Below, one piece after another: positions 1-6,068 of a DNA stretch of 6,837 nt (the stretch's first letter is position 1; each line of letters begins with the position of its first letter). The stretch covers positions 1-6,837 of the forward strand of contig DUQY01000325.1 of the NCBI GenBank assembly GCA_012837565.1, given 5' to 3'. The translations under genes and the position numbers were made by a program. The notes under the pieces were generated by a model. It saw only the letters and a list, made by a program, of their open reading frames with translations. It had not been told where the DNA came from and searched no databases. Source of the DNA: Bacteroidales bacterium. GTDB lineage: Bacteria; Bacteroidota; Bacteroidia; Bacteroidales; P3.

Positions 1-2059
1 ATTTTTTGATATACATTTGGTTAGCTTCAAACAGCTCGGGCAGCAAAGCTCTATTTATTCCAAACCCCGTTTTTTTCACTTTATCCCATTCGTCACTATC
101 TAAATAGGCATCCACTCTTTGTCTAAATCCCTCCTCCAGTTGCTCAAAGTTTGGCACCTCATTCTTTAAACGTGGCACTATATAGCAACGGCATCTCCAT
201 CCGTTTGGTGGGTAAATCTTGTCCCATCGTTTATCATCCGCTCTTAGTATAACACCGTCTATTTTCTCGTGTTCTTCCCTTACCTTATTATCACCAACTG
301 TTTTGTATTGCCAGTATTTAAACAGGTTTTCCTTTGCCTTTAATCGGTGGTATGTTTCAGAGGCCGAGCTGATGTTGGTTGCACTGGCATACTCTGTTTG
401 TTGCCATGTTTTAAATTTGGCTGTGAGCTCAGCACTCTTTTTGTAAAACTCCTCAAAGCTTTTACTTTCTCTATAAATTTGGTTGAGCTGTTTTATCTCC
501 TCCAATGTTTTAGCTGCCGAAAACTGAAATATGTTTAACTCCTGAGCAGTTCTAAAAGCATCGTTTTGGTGCTGATAGGTAAAACCCACATCCGCCATGC
601 GCTTTGGTTTATCGTCCAACGCTTTAATTAAATCACGGCTGATGAACTCAAATAGCTCTACATCAAACTTGCCTTTACCATCTATGCGCCCGATAATCCG
701 ATCATCCAGACTTTCGTCCCCTTTAGGGGATTTAGGGGTGTCATTCAGCGTGAGGTGGTTTGTAGCTGCCCCAGTCACTGTGAGTGCTGGGGCGGAGACG
801 AAAAAATCCCACAGGCGCAATAAAAAGGATTTGTCGTTGTTTTCTATCTCCTCTGGTTCTTTCTCTTTCTCCTTGGGTGGTTCTTTTTTGGGTCCTGTAG
901 GCTCCTCGGTTTCGATGACCGTTGGAGCTGCCCTTCTTGCAAGTACCTCCCCTTTTTCTGCAGTGGGAATACTATATTTCTCATGCAAAAAATAAGCAGG
1001 TATATCTAAAATATCGGTAAGCTGTACCACCTCGTTAACGGTGAGCTCTTGTGCCGCTTTGGGAAAGACAAACCGACCACCTGTTACAGGGAAGCCACGA
1101 AGCTCCAGTAAGGGTAACAGCTTTTGGTTTAAGATGCGTTGGGCAAAACGCAAATCACTACGGTTTTTACCTTCCTCCACCTCTTTGTGCACTTCACCCA
1201 GTGAACGTGCGCCCTTATCGCCTTGCACGGATGTAAGCGTTTGGCCAAGAACGGTAATCAACAGCTCTTCGTTACAAGCTTTCCGAAAATCATTAAAACT
1301 TGTGCCACTGCTGCCACTTCCTGTATTGTTGGTGGTTTGAATCTCTGCCTCTTTGGGCACCACAATATAGGGAGCACTTCCTGCGCTCTCCATAGCTTGC
1401 TCTAACAATCGGCGGCTCTCGGTGTCGTAGCTGTTGTATTTACCCACTCGTTGAGGCATCCCAAAGAGTTCTAACCATTGAGCATAATCACCAAAGCCAC
1501 CTCTCTTATAAATGGCATAAGGGGCAGTTTTAAGAAATAAGCCAAAATCCTTCTTTTTGCCCAACACCAAGATATTGTCATCATCGGTGTAAGGAATACC
1601 TGTGTCGGCTCCTGGTTCTATGAGTATCATCTCACGCTCCAGGTCAATGTGCTTTTTGGGTAGTTCTGTCGCCTTAAAGCCATCGGTAAAATCAAACTCC
1701 AGGGCAGCACGTCCCCAAAAGCGTACGTGCATAATTTGTGTGAGCACCTCTTCAAAGTCGAGAGTGTCAATCAAATCGGCTATCTCGTCCACCTCTTCGC
1801 CTTTGGCATTTTGAAAGGTAATCTCAGAGTTGGTAACAGCACTGATCCTTTTGTCCACACTGTCGCTCAACACACCGTCGATATACAAATCATCGTACAA
1901 ATCGAAGAGGGTATTTAAACGGCCACCATCGGCACTCTTTAAAGCATTGCGCCACGAACCCACATCGTTAATTTTGCGGGTAGGTGCTTTAATTATTAGT
2001 TGATTCACCACCGTCTGCTGTTGCTTTGTCGGGGGCGTTTTTCGGTTTTTCTTGCTCAT
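1..2059 (-). CDS. Portal (DUF935-like) fused to MuF minor head protein, 3' end beyond window
   Basis: The frame is open from the ATG at 2057-2059 to base 1: 686 codons, no stop, continuing out of the window. Residues about 25-376 look like a Mu gp29-type (DUF935) portal: SWRNALKSAD near 35-44, YDDLYIDGVLSDSVDKRISAV at 55-75, RFWGRAALEF at 113-122, and an ELTVNEVVQLTDILDIP segment at 338-354. Portals form the dodecameric DNA channel at one capsid vertex. Residues about 377-450 are a charged, low-complexity linker rich in K, E and P. Residues about 455-635 match the Mu gpF minor head domain: helices, then YKTVGDNKVREEHEKIDG at 585-602 and YPPNGWRCRCYIVPRL at 616-631, with the typical Cys pair. 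In Mu these are two proteins, gp29 and gp30. The start overlaps the upstream 60-residue gene by 71 bases; MSKKNRK is a plausible portal N-terminus. An internal ATG at 598 (M488) could yield a separate MuF product. Domain calls are from motif recognition; the fusion is seen directly. Confidence 0.88.
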   Translation of the reverse strand, partial: MSKKNRKTPPTKQQQTVVNQLIIKAPTRKINDVGSWRNALKSADGGRLNTLFDLYDDLYIDGVLSDSVDKRISAVTNSEITFQNAKGEEVDEIADLIDTLDFEEVLTQIMHVRFWGRAALEFDFTDGFKATELPKKHIDLEREMILIEPGADTGIPYTDDDNILVLGKKKDFGLFLKTAPYAIYKRGGFGDYAQWLELFGMPQRVGKYNSYDTESRRLLEQAMESAGSAPYIVVPKEAEIQTTNNTGSGSSGTSFNDFRKACNEELLITVLGQTLTSVQGDKGARSLGEVHKEVEEGKNRSDLRFAQRILNQKLLPLLELRGFPVTGGRFVFPKAAQELTVNEVVQLTDILDIPAYFLHEKYSIPTAEKGEVLARRAAPTVIETEEPTGPKKEPPKEKEKEPEEIENNDKSFLLRLWDFFVSAPALTVTGAATNHLTLNDTPKSPKGDESLDDRIIGRIDGKGKFDVELFEFISRDLIKALDDKPKRMADVGFTYQHQNDAFRTAQELNIFQFSAAKTLEEIKQLNQIYRESKSFEEFYKKSAELTAKFKTWQQTEYASATNISSASETYHRLKAKENLFKYWQYKTVGDNKVREEHEKIDGVILRADDKRWDKIYPPNGWRCRCYIVPRLKNEVPNFEQLEEGFRQRVDAYLDSDEWDKVKKTGFGINRALLPELFEANQMYIKK
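716..739. repeat. Bacteroidota-type GTCCCCTTTAGGGG repeat inside a coding region
   Basis: The plus strand holds CCCCTTTAGGGG (718-729), a perfect palindrome apart from its central TTTA. A second copy of TTTAGGGG follows at 731-738. GTCCCC...TTTAGGGG elements are, from memory, abundant dispersed repeats in many Bacteroidota genomes, usually between genes. Here the element lies in frame in the portal-MuF linker and is translated from the minus strand as TPKSPKGD (residues 441-448). Imperfect 8-bp direct repeats flank it (TCATCCAG 702-709, TCATTCAG 741-748; one mismatch). They could be a trace of insertion or chance. The sequence pattern is certain; its family assignment is from recall. Confidence 0.6.
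768..793. repeat. Strong hairpin within the portal-MuF linker
   Basis: GCCCCAG (768-774) pairs with CTGGGGC (787-793), and CACT (776-779) pairs with AGTG (783-786), leaving one bulged T (775) and a GTG loop. This is an 11-bp stem, strong for this moderate-GC sequence. It encodes residues about 423-431 of the fusion and lies 28 bp from the palindromic repeat. No T tract follows on the minus strand and the gene continues through it, so it does not look like a terminator. It may belong to the same inserted element as the repeat, or be chance. Confidence 0.5.
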
Positions 2060-2171
2060 TGTGTATGAATGTTAAACATTTTGTATAACTGCCATTTGTT
2101 ACTATCACTGGGGCTTCTCTTGTGCATTTTCCATCCTTGATGTAAATGCAGCTGTTCATAGCGCACTCCAT
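1989..2171 (-). CDS. Small four-cysteine protein, possible zinc-binding knuckle (DUF1540-like spacing)
   Basis: This 60-residue protein has cysteines at 3, 8, 16 and 32, arranged C-x4-C-x7-C-x15-C, with the core YIKDGKC (10-16) and a final CLTF (32-35). The pattern resembles DUF1540-type small Cys proteins (C..C.Y...G.C ... C.TF) and would suit one bound metal ion; I do not recognise a specific family with certainty. The tail (36-60) is polar and probably disordered. I chose the ATG at 2171 because it lies one base after the stop of the gp36-like gene. A longer version from 2216 would run 44 bases into that gene. The 3' end overlaps the portal start by 71 bases, in another frame. Its place in a head operon suggests a structural or assembly role, but that is inference. 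Confidence 0.6.
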   Translation of the reverse strand: MECAMNSCIYIKDGKCTREAPVIVTNGSYTKCLTFIHNEQEKPKNAPDKATADGGESTNN

Positions 2172-2172
2172 A

Positions 2173-2586
2173 TTAAAAGTGTTGGTTCTTTTTAGCGTTG
2201 CTTCCAAAAATAACACCTCCAGTTACTCTGCCGTCGTCATCAATCAGCTTGGGTAGGTCGGGCGTAATATCGCCACGTCGCACTCCTTTTAGCCAATCCA
2301 CAGCGCGGTTGTATCTATCTTGCCGCAACTGCAAATCACTCCCTGCATTGCACAGATTAAGAAAGTGCCACACGGCCATATCTTTCACAAAAATCAACAG
2401 CAATGCATTGCGGTCGTTGCCAACAGCTGAGAATATCACAGTTCGGTCGTAATCGCTCAAATAGCCTTTGGCCTCTTGAACAGCTCCATCAATAGCCGCC
2501 GTAACAATGGTTGTGTCAGTGCGGGCTATTACATCAATATTCTCTTGATAGAGGTGTGTCTTTAACTCTTCCGCTTCAATAAACAT
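2173..2586 (-). CDS. Mu gp36-like (DUF1320) head-tail connection protein
   Basis: This 137-residue protein has the layout of the Mu gp36/DUF1320 family. An N-terminal segment ends in AIDGAVQEAKGYLSDY (31-46), the usual alternating-helix motif before a YL. The middle helix is FVKDMAVWHFLNL (66-78), and the C-terminal block is RYNRAVDWLKGVRRGDITPDLP (91-112), equivalent to the family's RY..A..WL..V..G.I.PDLP. Length is typical. Family members are thought to form the adaptor or completion ring between portal and tail, by analogy with HK97 gp6-type proteins. The gene abuts the stop of the upstream small gene (no intervening base) and is followed one base later by the Cys-rich gene, so all are probably translated from one message. 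In Mu this gene lies after the major capsid gene; here it lies between terminase and portal. Confidence 0.82.
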   Translation of the reverse strand: MFIEAEELKTHLYQENIDVIARTDTTIVTAAIDGAVQEAKGYLSDYDRTVIFSAVGNDRNALLLIFVKDMAVWHFLNLCNAGSDLQLRQDRYNRAVDWLKGVRRGDITPDLPKLIDDDGRVTGGVIFGSNAKKNQHF

Positions 2587-2871
2587 CTATGCCTCCTTTC
2601 TAATTGGTAAATGGTTGGTGTCAAAAAAAGCGATACCGTCAAAGTCCACACCCGCTTTTAAATTGCGTTTAAACAGACCATTATTTTTGCGCTCTTTGAT
2701 GTCGGAGCGAGTCCACACCCTGTATTTGTAGCCAAAAAAGAAGACACGGTAACGTTTACCTGTCTTGTGGTGGAGTTTAACGGCTTGTTTCGTCGCACGT
2801 TTAAATGCAGCAGGTCGTCCGCAAAAGCGGATGTACAATTTCATAAAGAAGTTTTTGATTTTCAGCTTCAT
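2587..2871 (-). CDS. Small, very basic protein of unknown function
   Basis: I do not recognise a family with a known role. The 94-residue protein is rich in Lys, Arg and aromatic residues. A mixed basic/aromatic N-terminus (MKLKIKNFFMKLYIRF) is followed by KRATKQAVKLHHKTGKRYRVFFFGYKYRVW (24-53), which looks like a helix and then beta strands, and by SDIKERKNNGLFKRN (56-70). The net charge suggests nucleic-acid contact or a role at the portal/terminase interface, but nothing shows this directly. The ATG at 2871 lies one base after the terminase stop, and the stop abuts the gp36-like start, so translational coupling is likely. A second Met at residue 10 (2844) is an alternative start. Conserved small proteins of this kind may occur in related Bacteroidota Mu-like prophages, as far as I recall. 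Confidence 0.7.
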   Translation of the reverse strand: MKLKIKNFFMKLYIRFCGRPAAFKRATKQAVKLHHKTGKRYRVFFFGYKYRVWTRSDIKERKNNGLFKRNLKAGVDFDGIAFFDTNHLPIRKEA

Positions 2872-2872
2872 A

Positions 2873-4411
2873 TCAGTATCGTTTTTTATGGTTGGTGACC
2901 TTGCGGCCTATGGTAAAATTATCGCTTTGCAGACTCATCATCTTCTCTTTGGTAATCCAATACCCACCCTCCACACAGTCTGGACCATCGGCAGGGAAAC
3001 TCATTTGCGCGGTGAGTGCTTTAAACTGATCCTCTAAACGAACCATGTTGGGATTGTCCTTCTCTTTTTCATTGAGAATGAGCATACCCATGCGGTTGAG
3101 CGGTTCAAGATTGCCCTCGATGCGGCTAAACTTATCAGGTTTTGTTCGGGTGTCAGGTATGATCCCTAAAAACCCTTTCTCTTTGGCAGCTTCAGCAAAA
3201 AGAGGGATAAACACTTGTTCGTAGAAAGGATCCTGGAGCGAGTTATTTTCGATGTAGTTATACACCTGCGTTTTTTCGCCAACATACTCTTTGATGAGAT
3301 AATACCAGTTGACAAACTCGGCATTGGTCTCATGGTCCATAAAGCCAGTGACAACAAAATATTGCCCTTTGTAAAAACCAATCAAGAAAATAGATTTTAA
3401 AGAACCTTTTTTGTTTTTGCTATTACTGGGTGCAGGATCGCCGTAGGCAATTAAGAATTTAAAGCGGTTCAGGGGTGGCACTTTGCCCCAAGTCATCTCC
3501 TTAAAAACATCGCCCTCACTCAAGGGGTTGTTAAAATACTCCTGTTGTGCCGCCAAGCTGGATATGAGGGAAAGGATCTTGTCAATGTCTGCTTCGCTAT
3601 TTTTCTGTGGCCAAGTGCTGTTGCCATGCTTGTCACGAATGTTGACAATTTCATAATGATCTGCCTTTTCCATAGCCAGGGTAATGCAGCAGTACTTGGC
3701 AATGATGTTGCCGTTGAATAGGATGCGGTAATTACCACTGACTGAAACGGTGGGAATCAACGCCTTTTCAATCCACGCCCATTTCTTCTTAATAATTTCA
3801 GGGTTTCGACAATCTTGATCGGTATCAATATCATCCACTAAAATGCCATCTGGACGAATGCTTTCGTTACGAGTACCTCGAGGACTCTGGCCAGCACCCA
3901 ATGCTCGAAATGTTGTGCCACTCATGGTGGTAAACTCACCTGTTTCCCAACTGCCAGGTCTTTGCTGATTGCCATAATCATTAATCAATCGTTGGTTACT
4001 CTCAAAGTTGATCATGAAAGGAGTTAACAGTCGCTCGGCATTATCGTAACTGTTAGATATGAGAAGGATGTTTTTTAATTTGCCGATCATGGCCAAGTAG
4101 GTAAACTCCATCATGGAGCGTGCCGACTTGGCCAGCTCACGACTCCACGGCCGCACTTCATACCAACGATTGTTCTCAATTAGTCTTTTGGTGCTGCGGC
4201 GGTGAAATGGTGCAGGTTCACATTTATAATAGGCTGCAAAGTAATACTTAAACCACTCTTCAGAGTTGGCCTCCAGCTTGGCTATGCGAATACGCTTATC
4301 GCCTTCGCTCTCGTTGGTGTCGATGGGCGAAGCTTCCAGTATGCTTTTGCGGATGACTTCCCATTCAGCCAATGCATACTTATCAATGGGTTTCATTCGT
4401 TTTTTTGCCAT
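2873..4411 (-). CDS. Phage terminase large subunit (packaging ATPase and nuclease)
   Basis: This 512-residue protein is the DNA-packaging motor, which cuts replicated or integrated DNA and pumps it through the portal. The ATPase half has a divergent Walker A, WSRELAKSARS (89-99, K95 and S96 as key residues), a Walker B GILVDDID (189-196), and a likely coupling segment ILFNGN (230-235). The nuclease half has the expected RNase H-like acidic residues: D324 in IAYGDPAPS, E388 in YIENN, and a final D475/D478 in PADGPDCVEGG, equivalent to the DDGPDAL motif of other terminases. All catalytic positions appear present, so it is probably functional. Length is normal. The ATG overlaps the small-subunit stop by one base (TAATG), implying coupled translation. 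The long N-terminal extension before the ATPase core (about 1-80) is predicted helical and may bind the small subunit. Confidence 0.93.
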   Translation of the reverse strand: MAKKRMKPIDKYALAEWEVIRKSILEASPIDTNESEGDKRIRIAKLEANSEEWFKYYFAAYYKCEPAPFHRRSTKRLIENNRWYEVRPWSRELAKSARSMMEFTYLAMIGKLKNILLISNSYDNAERLLTPFMINFESNQRLINDYGNQQRPGSWETGEFTTMSGTTFRALGAGQSPRGTRNESIRPDGILVDDIDTDQDCRNPEIIKKKWAWIEKALIPTVSVSGNYRILFNGNIIAKYCCITLAMEKADHYEIVNIRDKHGNSTWPQKNSEADIDKILSLISSLAAQQEYFNNPLSEGDVFKEMTWGKVPPLNRFKFLIAYGDPAPSNSKNKKGSLKSIFLIGFYKGQYFVVTGFMDHETNAEFVNWYYLIKEYVGEKTQVYNYIENNSLQDPFYEQVFIPLFAEAAKEKGFLGIIPDTRTKPDKFSRIEGNLEPLNRMGMLILNEKEKDNPNMVRLEDQFKALTAQMSFPADGPDCVEGGYWITKEKMMSLQSDNFTIGRKVTNHKKRY

Positions 4412-4857
4412 TACTTCATGCGGTGTTTAATGAACGAATCCAACAATGGCGTCATGCGCTGCGCCTCGTCAATGTCGAAGGTGCGCACCCATGTGAGTAA
4501 TAAGCGGAAAGCTTCTACAATATCCTTTAGTCCCAGCTCTGTCTCCATCTTTTCGATGGCACTGGCCAGTTTTCCTATGGTGTCGGCTTCACTGGGTGTG
4601 GCAAAGCGGGTTCCTTTTTCACGCTCCAATATGGTAGAGTTGAGTTCCTGAATCTGTCGGTACATGTTTTTCAACTGTTCCTCTTTAGTAAGAGTGACTG
4701 ATACTTTCAAATCTTCCCACTTACCCTCTTTCACCCATTTGCTCATGGTTACGGCACTAATGCCCACCCTCGCGGCTATCTCTTTTTGGGTGTAGTTGTC
4801 GCGCGTAAATAGCTGCTGTGCCCAGTCTTTTTTCTGCTTATTGGTCAATCCTGCCAT
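4411..4857 (-). CDS. Phage terminase small subunit
   Basis: This 148-residue protein begins with a helix-turn-helix at about 21-46 (NYTQKEIAARVGISAVTMSKW), the DNA-recognition part of small terminases. A charged helix (57-82) and a second long helix (89-111) follow, the usual oligomerisation core. The C-terminal part is helical with a basic end (FIKHRMK) that could contact the large subunit. The family binds the packaging-start region and stimulates the large subunit. Position and the one-base overlap with the large subunit gene support the call. The HTH plus the divergent promoter region next to it could suggest a repressor, but the helical tail and operon position fit a terminase much better. 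It is the first gene of the minus-strand operon. Upstream bases are A/T-rich with no obvious Shine-Dalgarno. Confidence 0.87.
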   Translation of the reverse strand: MAGLTNKQKKDWAQQLFTRDNYTQKEIAARVGISAVTMSKWVKEGKWEDLKVSVTLTKEEQLKNMYRQIQELNSTILEREKGTRFATPSEADTIGKLASAIEKMETELGLKDIVEAFRLLLTWVRTFDIDEAQRMTPLLDSFIKHRMK

Positions 4858-4882
4858 ATTCGTCTTTTAAATACGAATTTAC

Positions 4883-4910
4883 TTGCCTAATAAGTGGCTA
4901 ACTAACTTTA
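4883..4910 (+). promoter_or_regulatory. Candidate Bacteroidota-type promoter for protease-capsid operon
   Basis: TTG at 4883-4885 is followed after 17 bases by TAACTTTA at 4903-4910. This matches the Bacteroidota -33 TTG / -7 TAnnTTTG consensus except for the last base. Transcription would begin near 4915-4920, leaving a leader of about 95-100 bases before the protease ATG at 5015. The match is short, so it could be chance in A/T-rich DNA. Confidence 0.35.
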
Positions 4911-4937
4911 GTGCAAGTGCTTCACTTAATGGTGCAC
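4911..4937. repeat. Nested inverted repeat, possible operator
   Basis: An outer pair GTGCA (4911-4915) / TGCAC (4933-4937) encloses an inner pair AAGTG (4915-4919) / CACTT (4923-4927), the two sharing base 4915. It starts immediately after the -7 element of the candidate promoter, so a bound protein would block initiation. It could also form a 5' hairpin in the transcript. Arms are only 5 bp, so chance is possible. Confidence 0.3.
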
Positions 4938-5014
4938 ACCTTTCACAAAGAGTTGTAGTGCGTGTTTTTTAGTGATTATTTAGCTAAAAATTAAACGCCC
5001 AGAAATAGAGAGTT

Positions 5015-6004
5015 ATGACAAAGATTAAATCAGTGGTTTTGCACGATGAAACAATTAATACGCACGGCTTCCGCATGTTAACAGCAGGCGGTGACCTGAG
5101 CGAGTTTATAAAGAACCCAGTGATGCTACTAAACCACGATGATTGGAGCCTGCCCATCGGACGATGGGAGAATATACGCAAAGAAGGTACAGAGATATTG
5201 GCCGATCCAGTATTCGATTTAAAAGACGACCGTGGCAAAGTAGTGGCTCAAAAAATAGAAGATGGGTTTTTACGTGCGGCCAGTATAGGCGCATGGCCAC
5301 CCACCGAAACATCCACTGAACCACAACACATGTTACCAGGACAAAAGCACCCCACTGTTACCAAATGGAAGGCACGTGAAGCCAGCTTTACCACCATTGG
5401 GGCCAACCACAATGCACTGGTCTTTTATGATGCCAAGGGGGAGAAGATAGATTTAACAGATCCTGCCCAGGTGTTGAAACTTTTTGATATCAAAAACCAA
5501 TTTAAAACCGAGAATAAAATGAGTGTACTAAATGCAATTTTGAAATTAGCCGACACAGCTACCGAACAAGAGAGGGCAAATGCCGTCAATGCTGTGTTAG
5601 AGTTGAACGTGCAGTTGACAGATGCCAACGCCAAGCTGCAAAAGAAAATCACCGACCAAGAGGAGGCCGACAAAGCCGCCAGAAAAGCAGAGGCCATTGT
5701 ATTGACCGATGCCGCCGTTTTAGACGGTAGAATTAATGCCCCTGCCAAAGAGCAGTGGATAAAAATGTTCGACGGTGATTTTGATACCACCAAGACGATC
5801 CTTGAAGGTTTGCCCAAACGCAAAAGTGTCAAGGAGATGATTGACCAGCAAAACAGAGAAGGTCAAACCAATTTGTCCGACTTGCAAAAAGCCAGCTGGG
5901 ATGAACTGGACAAATCGGGCAAGCTTGTCAATTTGCGTGACAACCACCCCGACCTCTACAAAGAGAAGTACAAGGCCAAATTTGGCGTGGAACCCAAAGA
6001 GTAA
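5015..6004 (+). CDS. Prohead protease with C-terminal scaffold domain
   Basis: This 329-residue protein combines a prohead serine protease and a scaffold, like Mu gp32 (I/Z). In the protease (about 1-145), NPVMLLNHDDWSLPIGR (34-50) carries the probable catalytic His41. FLRAASIGAWP (85-95) carries the nucleophile Ser90. KAREASFTTIGANHNALV (119-136) is equivalent to the family's EvS...ANpnA block, with Glu122. The linker is about 146-168. The scaffold part has a coiled coil rich in A, L, Q and K (about 180-228), a helical domain with WIKMFDGDFDTTKTILEGLP (248-267), and a charged tail LRDNHPDLYKEKYKAKFGVEP (307-327) resembling the capsid-binding ends of other phage scaffolds. The scaffold fills and shapes the prohead; the protease then degrades it and may trim the capsid protein. 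The gene is first in the plus-strand operon, 64 bases before the capsid gene. Confidence 0.88.
   Translation: MTKIKSVVLHDETINTHGFRMLTAGGDLSEFIKNPVMLLNHDDWSLPIGRWENIRKEGTEILADPVFDLKDDRGKVVAQKIEDGFLRAASIGAWPPTETSTEPQHMLPGQKHPTVTKWKAREASFTTIGANHNALVFYDAKGEKIDLTDPAQVLKLFDIKNQFKTENKMSVLNAILKLADTATEQERANAVNAVLELNVQLTDANAKLQKKITDQEEADKAARKAEAIVLTDAAVLDGRINAPAKEQWIKMFDGDFDTTKTILEGLPKRKSVKEMIDQQNREGQTNLSDLQKASWDELDKSGKLVNLRDNHPDLYKEKYKAKFGVEPKE
5519..6004 (+). CDS. Possible separately initiated scaffold protein, nested in frame
   Basis: An in-frame ATG at 5519 (Met169 of the protease/scaffold) lies exactly at the linker-scaffold boundary and would give a 161-residue free scaffold. The preceding bases, AAAACCGAGAATAAA, are A-rich, as at efficient Bacteroidota starts. 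In phage Mu the scaffold Z is made from an internal start in the protease gene I, so the arrangement has a direct precedent. It is not proven here. The scaffold could be made only as the fusion and released by self-cleavage. Confidence 0.4.
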   Translation: MSVLNAILKLADTATEQERANAVNAVLELNVQLTDANAKLQKKITDQEEADKAARKAEAIVLTDAAVLDGRINAPAKEQWIKMFDGDFDTTKTILEGLPKRKSVKEMIDQQNREGQTNLSDLQKASWDELDKSGKLVNLRDNHPDLYKEKYKAKFGVEPKE

Positions 6005-6046
6005 CCTGGATACAAACAGAATAATTGTAAAACCACTTTTTAAACA

Positions 6047-6066
6047 ACCATTTAATACCATTTAAA
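6047..6066 (+). repeat. Tandem 10-bp repeat in the capsid gene leader
   Basis: ACCATTTAAT (6047-6056) is followed directly by ACCATTTAAA (6057-6066), ending two bases before the capsid ATG. A looser third copy, ACCACTTTTTAAA, starts near 6032. The stretch is A/T-rich and unstructured, which favours strong translation without a Shine-Dalgarno. It may be an enhancer of translation for a very abundant protein, or simple sequence drift. Confidence 0.4.
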
Positions 6067-6068
6067 CA

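Larger units (their letters stand above)
4858..5014. promoter_or_regulatory. Divergent intergenic region between packaging and capsid operons
   Basis: This 157-bp A/T-rich spacer separates the start codons of the terminase (leftward) and protease (rightward) operons and is the only sizeable gap in the window, so promoters for both are expected here. I see a plus-strand promoter candidate (4883-4910) followed by a nested palindrome. A 6-bp inverted repeat (ATTCGT 4858-4863, ACGAAT 4873-4878) lies directly upstream of the terminase start and could shape its leader. No convincing minus-strand TAnnTTTG promoter was found. No gene or RNA is evident. Confidence 0.6.

Noticed and set aside
768..793. 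Hairpin as a transcription terminator
   Set aside because: No T tract follows on either strand in the right place and the coding frame runs through it.
597..995. Open plus-strand frame of 132 codons opposite the portal-MuF linker
   Set aside because: Antisense to a longer frame with clear domains. Its Ser-rich, low-complexity product is typical of a shadow frame.
1..2059. Frameshift or stop separating portal and MuF genes
   Set aside because: The manual translation stays in one phase for all 686 codons and ends with the expected one leftover base; no stop was found.
4202..4651. Open plus-strand frame of 149 codons across the terminase junction
   Set aside because: Lies antisense to both terminase genes, whose motifs are clear. 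The product has no recognisable domain and is Ser/Phe-rich as expected for a shadow.
4411..4857. HTH protein next to the divergent spacer as a phage repressor
   Set aside because: The helical tail, one-base overlap with the large terminase gene and operon position fit a terminase small subunit. A regulatory side role remains only speculative.
5425..5832. Minus-strand frames of 135 and 113 codons under the protease/scaffold gene
   Set aside because: Hydrophobic, Ser-rich products arising from the reverse of an Ala/Lys-rich coiled coil; no independent support.
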